DNA from: Gemmatimonadota bacterium | Lineage (GTDB): Bacteria > Gemmatimonadota > Gemmatimonadetes > Longimicrobiales > Gaopeijiaceae | Assembly (NCBI GenBank): GCA_007130605.1 | Contig: SLSF01000038.1 | Location: 1-41,244, forward strand | Direction: 5' to 3' | Length of the DNA: 41,244 nt | Shown: positions 1-9,684 of the stretch, in pieces | Layout: each line of letters opens with the position of its first letter | How positions within the stretch are numbered: the first letter of the stretch is position 1 | The notes under the pieces: model-generated | Databases searched by the model: none | Seen by the model: the letters and a program-made list of their open reading frames with translations, nothing else | What the model was told of the DNA's origin: nothing | Translations under genes and position numbers: made by a program

Positions 1-51
1 ACGATGTGAATCCCTGCCGGAATCCAACCCCCATCCCAACGGACCCGTTCG

Positions 52-1266
52 ATGCAACTTTCCCGTGGTGTCCTGAGCCTCCTCACCGTGGCCCTCATCT
101 TCGCCGTCGTGGGTGGCGGAGTCGCGTGGAGGATCATGACCGATGATTCCGACAATGGCGGCAACCAATCCGAGCTGCCCGACACCGAAGGGGTGGAGGT
201 GGCGTCGGCCGACCTCTTCGCAGGGGCTTCCCCGGTCGCGGGCGCGGAGGTCCTTCAGGACACCCTCTGGATCCATGTGACCGCGAGTGGCGAGGCCGAT
301 GCCAATCGGCGGAGTGTCCTGGCTTCGCGTTCCTCCGGGGTCATCGAGGAGGTCTTCGTCCGCGAGAACGACTACGTGGAAGCCGGCAACCTCCTGGTTC
401 AGCTCGACACCATCGAGGCCGCCATCGCCCTGGCGGAGGCCCGGGCTGCGCTGGCCACCGCGCAGGCCGAGTACCAGGAACGCCAGCTCTTCGGGGGAGA
501 CGCCGGGGGCCTGATCCAGGGTCTGACGCCCGAGGAGGCGGCGGAACGGGAGCGGCTGATCCGCATCGAATCGGGCCTCGAGGGACGGGAGTTCGACCTG
601 CAGCGGGCCGAGCTCGAGATGGAGCTCACCCGGGTGCGGGCGCCCTTTTCCGGACGGATCGCCGACCTGGAGGCGGTGGAAGGCGCCTTCGTGGGGTCGG
701 GCTCCGACCTCCTGACCCTGGTACAGATCGATCCCATCCGGGTGCAGGCCCAGGTCCTCGAGTCCGACATCCTCTACCTCGACACCGGCCGCCGGGCCAC
801 GGTGCGCTTCACCTCGCTCCCCGGCGAGACCTTCGAGGCCCGGGTCGAATCGGTGAACCCTGTGGTCGATCCGGAGAGCCGGGCCGGACGCGTCACCCTG
901 ACTCTGCCGAACCCCGACGGGATGATCCGTCCCGGGATGTACGCCTCGGTCACGGTGGATGGACAGGCGTACCCGGACCGGATCCTGGTCCCCCGGGAGG
1001 CCATCACCGAGCGGGGCGAGGAGCGGCGACAGGTGGTCTTCGTCGCCGGCAACCTGAACGAACAGGGCGAGGGGATCACCGAGTGGCGATACGTGACCAC
1101 CGGTCACAGCAACCAGACCCACATCGAGATCATTCCCGGCGAGGGGACCTTCATGGTGGAGCCCGGCGAGATCGTCCTGGTCCAGGGCCATCACTACATC
1201 GCTCACGACACGCGGATCCGGCTCACCGACGACGTGGTGGCCGAGGGGGGGATTCCCGGACGATGA
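52..1266 (+). CDS. RND efflux periplasmic adaptor (MFP/HlyD family)
   Basis: This 404-aa protein links an inner-membrane RND pump to an outer-membrane channel. Residues about 8-27 form one hydrophobic N-terminal segment with no lipobox, so it is probably anchored by an uncleaved helix. A biotinyl-lipoyl-like half domain lies at about 86-120, a short helical hairpin at about 121-190 and the second lipoyl half at about 190-230, with the RAPFSGRI motif typical of adaptors. A beta-barrel and membrane-proximal domain follow. The hairpin carries a Gly-rich insert near residues 148-156. The ATG has only a weak upstream Shine-Dalgarno. The stop overlaps the next ATG by 4 bases (ATGA), so the operon is translationally coupled to the TolC-like gene and two permeases. 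Substrate cannot be told from sequence; drugs, lipids or metals are all possible. Confidence 0.93.
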   Translation: MQLSRGVLSLLTVALIFAVVGGGVAWRIMTDDSDNGGNQSELPDTEGVEVASADLFAGASPVAGAEVLQDTLWIHVTASGEADANRRSVLASRSSGVIEEVFVRENDYVEAGNLLVQLDTIEAAIALAEARAALATAQAEYQERQLFGGDAGGLIQGLTPEEAAERERLIRIESGLEGREFDLQRAELEMELTRVRAPFSGRIADLEAVEGAFVGSGSDLLTLVQIDPIRVQAQVLESDILYLDTGRRATVRFTSLPGETFEARVESVNPVVDPESRAGRVTLTLPNPDGMIRPGMYASVTVDGQAYPDRILVPREAITERGEERRQVVFVAGNLNEQGEGITEWRYVTTGHSNQTHIEIIPGEGTFMVEPGEIVLVQGHHYIAHDTRIRLTDDVVAEGGIPGR

Positions 1267-2693
1267 CTTCCCGACTCCTCTCCTCCTCCAGGCCCTGGTG
1301 GGGCGCAGGGATCCTCTCGCCCATCGCACTCCTCCTCTTCCTCCCCGGCTGGGCCACGGGACAGGAGGCCGATCCCCTCACCCTCGAGGAGGCCTTCCGA
1401 CGGGCCCTCGCCTCGAACCCCGCGTACATCCAGACCTCCAACGACCTGGAGTTGAACCGGATCGATCGCCGGGACGCCTGGCTCAGCATCCTCCCCCAGC
1501 CCAGCATCACCTTCCTCAACACCTCGATGAACTGGCAGCGCCAGACCGTCCTCGAGGACCTGGACGGGACGCCCCTCCCGAATCCCGAGACCGCCATGGT
1601 ACAGACCTCGCGGAGCAACCAGGGGGCGACCCTCGGCTTCACGGTGAACTTCCAGAACTTCCTGAACCTGCGGGAGCAGGAGACCCAGGCCGAACTTCGC
1701 CGGACGAATGTGGTGCGGGAGTACCAGGAACTGGAAGCCGATGTGACCCAGGCCTTCTTCGAGGTTCAGGAGCGGGCGGTCACCGTCGAGCTCGAAGAGG
1801 AGCTCCTGGAAACCGACCTCCAGAACAAGGAGGCGGCGGAGCGACTCTACCGGCTCGCCCGCCGGGATCGGATCGACCTGGTGCAGGCGGAGCTCGACCT
1901 GGCCGAACAGGAGAGTGCCCTCGAGGAGGCCCGCTTCGAGTACGAGAACGCCTTCCTCTCGCTCCGGAACCTCATCGGCGACCCCGACCTGGGGACCTTC
2001 CGGATCGCCGAGGTGCCGGTGCGGGTCTTCGATCCGTCGGTCCTGGACGAGGAAGAGCTGGTCTCCTTCGCCCTCGCCCAGGCGCCCCCGGTCCTGCAGC
2101 AGGAGGCGTCCATCGAGTCGGCTCGGCGGCAGTTGACCCAGGGGCGCGCGGAGTGGCTTCCCACCCTCAGTGTCAGCCTGAATACCTCGCGGCAGGAGTT
2201 CGTGCGGGACAGCGGAGGCGCCTTCCTCCAGCCCCTGCCCGACGCGGGTTGGGACCGGAATGTGGGTTTCCAGCTCAATTTTCCGGATCTGGGGCAGTAC
2301 TTCAACCGCCAGAACAACCAGCGCTCCCGGGCCATCTCGGTGGAGAACGCCCAGGAGCAGCTCCGACAGGTCCGGATGGAGCTGGACCAGAACATCCGGA
2401 CCCTCCTGGTAAACCTTCGCTCGGCGTACCGCTCGGTCGAGCTCCAGGACCGCCGTGTGGCCCTCGCCCAGGAACAGCTTGAGCTCCAGTTCGAGTCGTA
2501 CCGGCTCGGACGGGTGGACTTCCTCCAGCTCCAGGGCGCCACCGAGTCCGCGGCCCAGGCGCGCCGGCAGGCGCTCCAGGCCCGGTACAGCTTCGAGAGC
2601 GCCCGCATCTCCCTCGAGCGCGCCCTGGGGGTCCCCCTCGAAGTGCCCGAAGGGGCCTTCATGGAGACCACCGACCTTCCGGGAGGGAACTGA
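1263..2693 (+). CDS. TolC-family outer-membrane efflux channel
   Basis: This 476-aa protein is the outer-membrane factor of the efflux system. The ATG at 1263 is chosen because it overlaps the adaptor stop (ATGA) and gives a signal peptide with a hydrophobic core at about residues 15-30 and likely cleavage near ATG/Q. The frame is open further upstream, but that stretch is the shadow of the adaptor gene. Two long alpha-helical, Glu/Arg/Gln-rich repeats, each followed by segments with alternating hydrophobic residues, match the OEP duplication of TolC. Family members trimerise into a beta-barrel plus periplasmic alpha tunnel. The gene ends two bases before the GTG of the first permease, consistent with a single four-gene transcript. 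Confidence 0.92.
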   Translation: MTSRLLSSSRPWWGAGILSPIALLLFLPGWATGQEADPLTLEEAFRRALASNPAYIQTSNDLELNRIDRRDAWLSILPQPSITFLNTSMNWQRQTVLEDLDGTPLPNPETAMVQTSRSNQGATLGFTVNFQNFLNLREQETQAELRRTNVVREYQELEADVTQAFFEVQERAVTVELEEELLETDLQNKEAAERLYRLARRDRIDLVQAELDLAEQESALEEARFEYENAFLSLRNLIGDPDLGTFRIAEVPVRVFDPSVLDEEELVSFALAQAPPVLQQEASIESARRQLTQGRAEWLPTLSVSLNTSRQEFVRDSGGAFLQPLPDAGWDRNVGFQLNFPDLGQYFNRQNNQRSRAISVENAQEQLRQVRMELDQNIRTLLVNLRSAYRSVELQDRRVALAQEQLELQFESYRLGRVDFLQLQGATESAAQARRQALQARYSFESARISLERALGVPLEVPEGAFMETTDLPGGN

Positions 2694-2695
2694 CC

Positions 2696-5600
2696 GTGTC
2701 GCTCTCCCGCCTTGCGGTCCGCCGCCCCGTGGCGGTCTCCATGTTCTTCCTGGCCGTGATCCTCCTCGGCCTCATCTCCTTTGCCCGCCTGCCCATCGAC
2801 CTCCTCCCGGATGTGAGCTATCCGCGGCTGGTCATCTATACCACCTACTCCGATGTGGGACCTTCGGAGATCGAGCGTCTCATTACCGAGCGGGTCGAGG
2901 CGGTGGTGGCGGCCACACCCGGGGTGGAGCGGACGTCGTCGGTCTCCCGCGAGGGCGTCAGCCTGGTGACCCTCCGCTTCGGGTGGGGCACCGACATGGA
3001 CTTCGCCATGCTCAATGTCCGGGAGCGGCTGGACAATGTGCGGGGAAGCCTACCGGACCAGGCGTCGCGTCCGCAGATCCTCAGGGTCGACCCCGAGTCC
3101 GAGCCCATCATGGTGCTCTCGGTGGCCGGATCCGACCTCTGGGAGACAAAGGAGCTGGCCGAGAACGTCTTCCGAAGGCGCCTCGAACAGCTCGACGGGG
3201 TGGCGCAGGCCCAGGTCACCGGGGGGCTCGATCGGGAGATCGTCGTGGAGGTCGTTCCGGAACGGCTCCAGGCGTACGGGCTCTCCATGCAGGATGTGGC
3301 CAATGCCCTCGACGCGGCCAACTTCCAGAGCAGTGGAGGGACCATCCGCGAGGGGCGGGCCCGCTTCCCCCTCCGGACCCTGGGTGAGTTCACCCATGTG
3401 GACCAGATCCGCGACGTGGTGGTGTCGGGAGGACAGACCGGCGGTGCCGGGGGACGTGTGCATGTCAGGGACATCGGGGTCGTCCATGACGGCTTTGCCG
3501 AACGCGACGCCCTGGCGCGGTACAATGGCCAGGAGGCGGTGGGACTCCTCGTCTTCAAGGAGTCGGGGGCGAACACCGTTCGTGTGGCCGAGATGGTGGA
3601 GGAGGTGCTCACCCTCCTCCAGGACGAATTCCCCGAGGTGGCCCTCGATGTGGCGACCTCGCAGGCCGGCTTCATCAGCGACTCCATCGACAATGTGGTC
3701 TCCGCCCTCATCATGGGAGGAGTCCTGGCCTTCCTTGTCCTCTTCTTCTTCCTGAGGGAGCCCCGGTACCCTGTGGCGGTGGCTCTGGCCATCCCCATTT
3801 CGGTGGTGGGGACCTTCGCACTCATGGATGCCTTCGGGGTGTCGCTCAACATCATGAGCCTGGGTGGACTCGCCCTCGGGGTGGGGATGCTGGTGGACAA
3901 CTCCATCATCGTCCTCGAGAACATCTTCCGGCATCGGGAAGGGGGTGCCGATGCCGTCGAGGGCTCCGCCGAGGGCGCTCGCGAGGTGGCCGGTGCGATC
4001 ACCGCCGCAACGCTTACCACCATCGCGGTCTTCCTTCCCATCATCTATGTGGAAGGGGTGGCCGGGGAGCTCTTCCGGGACCTCTCCCTCTCGGTCGCCT
4101 TCTCGCTTCTGGCCTCTCTCCTGGTGGCACTGACCCTCCTGCCCACCATGGCGGCACGCTTCCGCATCGGGGAGCCCCCGACCGAGACGACGGGACCGGG
4201 CCGGATCACTCCGGGGCCCCGACCGAAGGGGATTTTCCGGACCGCGGGATGGATCCTCCGCACCCTCTGGCGCTTCCCCTTCTGGGTCCTCCGCCTCGTC
4301 AAGGGGGTCGTCATCGAGCTCCTCCGCTTCTGGGCCGGCACGGTGGGCAAGGGGATGTCCACCCTCTTCGGGCCCCTCCTGAGGGGTTTCGACCGGGGCT
4401 TCGATGCCTTCGCCGCACAGTACCACCGGGCCCTCGACTGGTCCCTGGACCATCGTGCAGGGGTCCTCGGCATGGCGGCTCTGGCCCTGGGCCTCACCGC
4501 CCTCGCCGGCTTCACCCTCGACCGGGACCTCCTCCCCCGGGTGGACCAGGGGTCCTTCGAGGTGGGGCTCGAGCTTTCCGAGGGGACGGCCCTCGATCAC
4601 ACCGACGAGATCGCCCAGGCGATGGAACGGATCCTCCTGGACCACCCCGATGTGGATGCGGTCTTCGGTACCGTGGGGCGTGACCCCCGGCAGTTCACCC
4701 AGTCCGACGACGGGACCGGGCTCCACACCGCCCGTTTCCAGGTCCGCCTGGCCTCGGGGGCATCGACGGCGCCGGTGGTGGACGACGTGCGCGAGGCGCT
4801 GGCGCTCGCCGGACGGGAGGGCGTGGTCACCATCCTCACCGGACAGGCCACCGCCCTGGGCCAGATCCTCGGCGGGTCCGATGCCGACATCGCAGTGCGG
4901 GTCCGGAGCCAGGACCTGAGCCAGGCCTTTGGCTACGCCGACCAGGTGGTGGGACTCCTCCGCGACGTCGATCTTCTGGAGAATGTCCGGGTGGGCGCCG
5001 ACCGGGGCCAGCCCCAGTACGAGGTCGAGGTGCGCCGGGAGGACGCGGCCCGCTTTGGAATCACCGCCAACGCCGTCGCCAACGCGGTGGAGCAGGGGAT
5101 GCGGGGGGTGCGCGCCACCGAGTTCGTCGAGTTCGATCGACGCATCCCGGTGATGGTGCGGATCCCCGACGAACTCCGCTTCAATGTGTCGACCCTCCAG
5201 GCGCTCCAGGTGCAGGGCATTCCCCTTCGGGAGCTCATCGATGTGGAGCTGGTCATGGGACCGTCGGAGATCCGGCGGGAGAACCAGGGGCGGGTGGTCA
5301 CCGTCCTGGCCGATGTGCGAGGTGGCGGGCTCGACGGGGCCATCGACGAGGTGGACCGGGCACTGGCGGGGCTCCCCCTCTCCGGCGACCTCCGGGTGGA
5401 GGTGGGAGGGGAGAACGAGGAGATGGCCCGCTCCTTCCGGGACCTGGCCTTCGCCTTCGGGCTCGCGCTGATCCTGGTCTTCATGATCCTGGCGGCCCAG
5501 TTCGAGTCCTTCTTCCATCCGGGCACCATCCTGGCCGCCGTCCCCCTGGCCCTGGTGGGGGCGATCCTTGCCCTCCTTGTGACCGGGCAGGGCCTCAACA

Positions 5601-6046
5601 CCATGTCGCTCATCGGGATCGTGATCCTGGTGGGGATCGTGGTGAACGACTCCATCGTGAAGGTGGACTTCATCGTGCAGGCCCGCGAGCGGGGAGTGGA
5701 CCTTCGAAACGCCATCCTGGAAGCCGGAAGGGTCCGACTCCGGCCCATCATCATGACCACGGTCACCACGGTGCTGGGGCTCACACCCATGGCGCTGGGG
5801 ATCGGTCGGGGCGCCGACCTGCGGGCTCCCCTGGCCATCGCGGTCATCGGGGGGCTCCTCCTGGCCACGCTTCTGACCCTCATCATCGTGCCGGTGCTCT
5901 TCTCGGTGGTGGAGAGTGCGCGGGTGGCCCTCCTGGGTGAGGAGGGCGCGCGCCGCCGGGCCCTCCGGACGTCGCCCATTCCCGGCGATGGCGCGGGGGG
6001 AGGCACGGTGGGCCCGGTGACCCCCCAGCCCGGGAGCCCGAAATGA
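2696..6046 (+). CDS. RND efflux permease, first of a tandem pair
   Basis: This 1116-aa inner-membrane, proton-driven pump belongs to the HAE/AcrB-like RND family. The GTG start begins with the canonical LSRLAVRRPVAVSMFFLAVI first helix. Large periplasmic loops follow TM1 and TM7, and twelve TM helices are expected. TM4 has D401-N402 where AcrB has Asp-Asp. TM10 has N984-D985 where AcrB has Lys-Asn, with a lysine five positions later (K989). This VDN/VN pattern is common among HAE pumps outside Proteobacteria. The cytoplasmic linker between TM6 and TM7 (about residues 488-585) is long and carries extra aromatic, basic, helix-like sequence. The stop overlaps the second permease ATG by 4 bases. 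As in MdtBC, two permeases may form a mixed trimer, but that is inference. Confidence 0.95.
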   Translation: MSLSRLAVRRPVAVSMFFLAVILLGLISFARLPIDLLPDVSYPRLVIYTTYSDVGPSEIERLITERVEAVVAATPGVERTSSVSREGVSLVTLRFGWGTDMDFAMLNVRERLDNVRGSLPDQASRPQILRVDPESEPIMVLSVAGSDLWETKELAENVFRRRLEQLDGVAQAQVTGGLDREIVVEVVPERLQAYGLSMQDVANALDAANFQSSGGTIREGRARFPLRTLGEFTHVDQIRDVVVSGGQTGGAGGRVHVRDIGVVHDGFAERDALARYNGQEAVGLLVFKESGANTVRVAEMVEEVLTLLQDEFPEVALDVATSQAGFISDSIDNVVSALIMGGVLAFLVLFFFLREPRYPVAVALAIPISVVGTFALMDAFGVSLNIMSLGGLALGVGMLVDNSIIVLENIFRHREGGADAVEGSAEGAREVAGAITAATLTTIAVFLPIIYVEGVAGELFRDLSLSVAFSLLASLLVALTLLPTMAARFRIGEPPTETTGPGRITPGPRPKGIFRTAGWILRTLWRFPFWVLRLVKGVVIELLRFWAGTVGKGMSTLFGPLLRGFDRGFDAFAAQYHRALDWSLDHRAGVLGMAALALGLTALAGFTLDRDLLPRVDQGSFEVGLELSEGTALDHTDEIAQAMERILLDHPDVDAVFGTVGRDPRQFTQSDDGTGLHTARFQVRLASGASTAPVVDDVREALALAGREGVVTILTGQATALGQILGGSDADIAVRVRSQDLSQAFGYADQVVGLLRDVDLLENVRVGADRGQPQYEVEVRREDAARFGITANAVANAVEQGMRGVRATEFVEFDRRIPVMVRIPDELRFNVSTLQALQVQGIPLRELIDVELVMGPSEIRRENQGRVVTVLADVRGGGLDGAIDEVDRALAGLPLSGDLRVEVGGENEEMARSFRDLAFAFGLALILVFMILAAQFESFFHPGTILAAVPLALVGAILALLVTGQGLNTMSLIGIVILVGIVVNDSIVKVDFIVQARERGVDLRNAILEAGRVRLRPIIMTTVTTVLGLTPMALGIGRGADLRAPLAIAVIGGLLLATLLTLIIVPVLFSVVESARVALLGEEGARRRALRTSPIPGDGAGGGTVGPVTPQPGSPK

Positions 6047-9000
6047 TCGGCCTCTCCATCCGCCGTCCGGTGGCCATCGCAATGGTCTACATCTCGGTGG
6101 GCCTCCTGGGGGTCGCCGCGTGGAACAATATTCCCATCGAGCTCCTTCCCGACGCTTCGTTCCCCCAGCTCACCCTCTCCTACCAGTGGCCGGGGGCCTC
6201 GCCCGAGACGGCGGAGGCCTTCGCCACAGCCCCCATCGAGGCGGTGGTTCAGCAGGTTCGCGGTGTCGAGTCGATCGCCTCGACGACCCGGGAGGGGAGT
6301 GGCACCATCCGGGTCGAATTCCAGCGCGATGTCGACATGGACTTCACTCGCCTGGACCTCATGGAGCGGGTGGCGACCCTCGAGGAGGACCTTCCCGACG
6401 GGGTCAGCCAGATCAATGTGCAGCCGTACGTGCCCCGCGACTTCCAGGACCAGGCGACGCGACCCCTCCTCTCGTACACCTTCACCGGCCCCCTCCTCCT
6501 GGAGGCGCTCCGGCTCCACATCGAGCAGGTCCTGGTCCCCGAGATCCTTCAGGTTCGCGGGGTCTCCGACGTGGAGGTGCAGGGGGGACGGGCCCGCCTC
6601 CTCGAAATCGAGCTCGACGAGGACCAGATCGCGGCGCTGGGGCTCTCCCCCGACCAGGTGTCCGCCGCCATCAACCAGCTCGACCTGGTGCGCGAGGCCG
6701 GTGCCATCCGCGACGGCACCCGGGAGTGGTCCCTCACCATCCGGTCGCGGCCCGCCACGGCCGCGGACTTGCGCCAGGCGCTCCTCCCCCTCCCCTCGGA
6801 GCAGCTCCGACAGACGCCCCTTCGCCTCGACGACGTTGCGGTGGTGCGCGACACCTTCGAGGAGGCGCGCTCCCACTACCGGATCAATGGGAGCCCGGCG
6901 GTGGGATTCCGGATCTACAAGCAGTACGGGACCAACACCGTCCGCCTCTCGGAGCAGGTGCGGGAGCGGATCCGGGAGCTCGAGGCGCTGAACCCCCCGG
7001 GGACCGAACTCCTCCTCATCGACGACCAGGCCGAGGAGATCCACAGCCAGCTCACCGATCTCAGGACCCGGGCGCTCATCGCCGCCGGGGTCATCTTCCT
7101 GGTGCTCCTGGGCTTCCTCAGGGCGTTCCGCACGGCGGCGGTGGTCTTCAGCACCATCGCCTTCTCCATCCTGATTGCCCTGAACCTCATCTACTTCGGG
7201 GGGCTGACCCTCAACCTCCTCACTCTCATGGGGCTCGCCCTGGGCTTCGGGCTCATCGTCGACAACTCCATCGTGGTGCTGGAGAACATCTTCCGGAAAT
7301 GGCAGGAGGGAGCGGACCCACCGGCGGCGTCGGAGAAGGGGGCCCGCGACGTGGTGCTTCCCATCGTCGCCTCCACCGCCACCACCCTCATCGTCTTCCT
7401 CCCCTTCCTCTACCTGCAGGGGGAGCTCCGGGTCTACTACCTTCCCCTGGCGGTGGTGGTGGCGCTCACCCTGGTGGCGTCGATCTTCGTGGCCTTCACC
7501 TTCATTCCGGCACTCACCGCCCGGGTCCTGGGACGGCGGAAGGCCCCCGAGGCGGCCACCTATGCGGTGGCGGGGACCGGGAGCGGTGACGCCACGCCCA
7601 TGTCGATGGCCCCGAACCCGCTTTCTTCCCACCCCCCGGGTGGATCGGCGGGCCCCGAAGCGCCCCTCGATCCGGACGACCCGGATCGGAATGTCCCCCT
7701 CTATGCCCGCGAGGGGAAATCCCCCATCTACATCCGCTTCTACTCGGGGCTCCTGGGCTACACCCTCCGCTTCCCCTGGGTCACGGTGGCGGTGGCGATC
7801 ATGGCGTTCGCCGGCACCTTCTACCTCTTCGACAACTATGTGAATCGCGGGGTGGTCTGGGGCGGGGGTTTCGGCCAGCAGCGTTCCACCGTCACCATCA
7901 CCCTCCAGCTCCCCCGGGGTACCGACCTGGAGCGGGTGAACCAGCTCACCGGCTTCTTCGAGGACCGGCTTCGCACCATGCCCGAAGTGTCCCGTTTCGA
8001 GGCCAATGTGAGCCAGGAGACGGGCCGGATCGTGGTGGAGTTTCCCGAGGAGCTCGAATTCACCGCCATCCCCCTGGTGATCGAGGAGCGATTGCGGGCC
8101 TTCTCGCTGAACTTCAGTGGCGCCAATGTCCGGGTCTTCGGGCAGGGGCCCTCCTTCGGTGGAGGGGGAGGGGGATCGGCACCGAACTACCGGATCACTC
8201 TCCTGGGCTACAACTACAACCGGCTCGCCGATCTCGCCGAAGACATGGGGGAGCGCTTCTCGGCCCACACCCGGATCCACGAGGTGAACACCAACGCCAC
8301 CGCCGGTTTCTCGCGTACGCGGGCCACAGAGTTCGTCACCGAGATCGACCGGGAGGCGACGGTCCGCCACGACATCTCGGTGGCCGAGGCGTCGCAGCTC
8401 ATCCAGGCCTCGCTCCGGGGCGCCGGGCGCTCGGGACTGGTGAAGCTCGGAGGTGAGGAGGTCCAGTACGAGGTGAAGCTGGCAGGGTACCGCGAGGCCG
8501 ACGTGCGGCGGCTCCTGGAGACCATCGTGACCACGTCGCGGGGTTCGCGGATCACCATCGGCGACCTTGTGAATGTGCGGGAGCGGGAGGTACTCAGCAT
8601 CATCAACCGCGAGGACCAGCAGTACGAGCGGACGGTGGCGTACGAGTTCCGTGGACCCACTCGCCTGGGGAACATGGTGCGCGACGAGGTGGTGGAAGCG
8701 ACGGTGCTCCCCGCCGGGTACTCCATCCGGGAGCGGACGCCGTGGCAGATCTCCAGTGCCGACGAGCAGCAGTTCCTTCTTGTGCTCCTCGTCTCCATCG
8801 GCCTCGTCTTCATGGTGACGGCCGGGCTCTTCGAGTCGGTCCGTCAGCCCCTCTGCGTCCTCCTGGCGGTTCCCATGGCGCTCATCGGGGTCTTCCTGAC
8901 CTTCTTCTTCGTCGATGCCACCTTCACCCGCGAGGCGTACATCGGGGTCATCATGATGGGGGGGATCGTAGTCAACAATGCCATCTTGCTCGTGGACCAT

Positions 9001-9369
9001 ATCAATCGGGTCCGATCGGAGACGAGTCTGCCCATTTTCGATGCCATCACCCGGGGCACCCTGGAACGGGTGCGCCCGATCCTGATGACGACGACGACGA
9101 CGGTGCTGGGGCTCCTCCCTCTGGTCCTCTTCATGCCCTCGGCCGACGCCACCATCTGGAATGCACTGACCTATTCCCTCATCGGCGGGCTCCTCTCGTC
9201 CACCATCTTCGTCCTCACCACGACCCCGGCCCTCTACTACCTCTTCGAGCGGATCGGTCGCTCCGAGGAGGCGCTCCATGGGCCTGCGGCCGTACTGGCG
9301 CGGGCACCGTCGCCGGCACCGTCGGGTCCGGCGCTCCAGGGCGACCCCCCGCCCCTGCCCGGGAACTGA
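6043..9369 (+). CDS. RND efflux permease, second of a tandem pair
   Basis: This second HAE-type RND permease (1108 aa) starts at the ATG overlapping the previous stop. It begins with the usual first helix (LSIRRPVAIAMVYISVG). TM4 carries D407-N408 and TM10 carries N978-N979, so it too lacks the AcrB Asp pair and Lys. The TM6-TM7 linker (about residues 500-570) is Pro/Gly/Ala-rich and looks disordered. A Gly-rich run (GGGGGG) lies in the second porter domain near residue 707. It is the last gene of the efflux operon; strong GC hairpins follow within 50 bases of the stop. It is clearly divergent from its neighbour, so this is an old duplication or a co-adapted pair rather than a recent copy. 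Confidence 0.95.
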   Translation: MIGLSIRRPVAIAMVYISVGLLGVAAWNNIPIELLPDASFPQLTLSYQWPGASPETAEAFATAPIEAVVQQVRGVESIASTTREGSGTIRVEFQRDVDMDFTRLDLMERVATLEEDLPDGVSQINVQPYVPRDFQDQATRPLLSYTFTGPLLLEALRLHIEQVLVPEILQVRGVSDVEVQGGRARLLEIELDEDQIAALGLSPDQVSAAINQLDLVREAGAIRDGTREWSLTIRSRPATAADLRQALLPLPSEQLRQTPLRLDDVAVVRDTFEEARSHYRINGSPAVGFRIYKQYGTNTVRLSEQVRERIRELEALNPPGTELLLIDDQAEEIHSQLTDLRTRALIAAGVIFLVLLGFLRAFRTAAVVFSTIAFSILIALNLIYFGGLTLNLLTLMGLALGFGLIVDNSIVVLENIFRKWQEGADPPAASEKGARDVVLPIVASTATTLIVFLPFLYLQGELRVYYLPLAVVVALTLVASIFVAFTFIPALTARVLGRRKAPEAATYAVAGTGSGDATPMSMAPNPLSSHPPGGSAGPEAPLDPDDPDRNVPLYAREGKSPIYIRFYSGLLGYTLRFPWVTVAVAIMAFAGTFYLFDNYVNRGVVWGGGFGQQRSTVTITLQLPRGTDLERVNQLTGFFEDRLRTMPEVSRFEANVSQETGRIVVEFPEELEFTAIPLVIEERLRAFSLNFSGANVRVFGQGPSFGGGGGGSAPNYRITLLGYNYNRLADLAEDMGERFSAHTRIHEVNTNATAGFSRTRATEFVTEIDREATVRHDISVAEASQLIQASLRGAGRSGLVKLGGEEVQYEVKLAGYREADVRRLLETIVTTSRGSRITIGDLVNVREREVLSIINREDQQYERTVAYEFRGPTRLGNMVRDEVVEATVLPAGYSIRERTPWQISSADEQQFLLVLLVSIGLVFMVTAGLFESVRQPLCVLLAVPMALIGVFLTFFFVDATFTREAYIGVIMMGGIVVNNAILLVDHINRVRSETSLPIFDAITRGTLERVRPILMTTTTTVLGLLPLVLFMPSADATIWNALTYSLIGGLLSSTIFVLTTTPALYYLFERIGRSEEALHGPAAVLARAPSPAPSGPALQGDPPPLPGN

Positions 9370-9684
9370 ACCCCCCTTCCCGGATCTGATCCGCGATCCC
9401 GGCCCCGGGCACGGACCCGGGGCCGACGGCGAGGAAGGGGCAGGGGAGGGTCGGGCGACGGACGCCCCGGGCGGGGATCCACTCCCCACCCGGGCGACGG
9501 GCTTCCGGAGGAGGGGCCGGGGGTTGCGGCCCCCGCTCGATCCTGGCGACCTTCAGCGGTGCCCGTGGACGACTCCCGGGAGTCCTCTTCAGGCCGGGCA
9601 CCTCCGTAAATGGGACCCCGCGCGGCGCATGGCCGCGTCCGCCGGGCCCCGCCCGCCCTTTTCACGGCCGCCACCCCCTCCGAC
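9370..9684. other. 315-bp gap between RND operon and gltX, hairpin-rich
   Basis: No convincing gene was found here. The gap holds several GC-rich inverted repeats: CGGATC-T-GATCCG at 9381-9393, the 10-bp stem at 9400-9425, CGGGGG/CCCCCG at 9518-9535 and the 14-bp perfect palindrome GACTCCCGGGAGTC at 9571-9584, followed by CTCTTC. Terminator activity for the efflux operon and a promoter for gltX are both expected here. No -35/-10 pair close to consensus was recognised. Confidence 0.5.
9400..9425 (+). terminator. Candidate terminator hairpin after the RND operon
   Basis: A perfect 10-bp GC stem (9400-9409 with 9416-9425, 6-base loop) starts 31 bases after the last permease stop. There is no T-run after it, so intrinsic termination is uncertain. 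Just before it is a small perfect inverted repeat, CGGATC-T-GATCCG (9381-9393). Confidence 0.45.

Noticed and set aside
4933-9489. Very long open frame on the minus strand (over 1500 codons) opposite the RND permeases, and similar ones at 3050-6082, 9589-12573 and 16231-19077
   Set aside because: High GC at third positions removes stop codons from antiparallel frames. Translations are His/Gly/Asp/Arg-rich with no family resemblance, and the plus strand encodes clear proteins.
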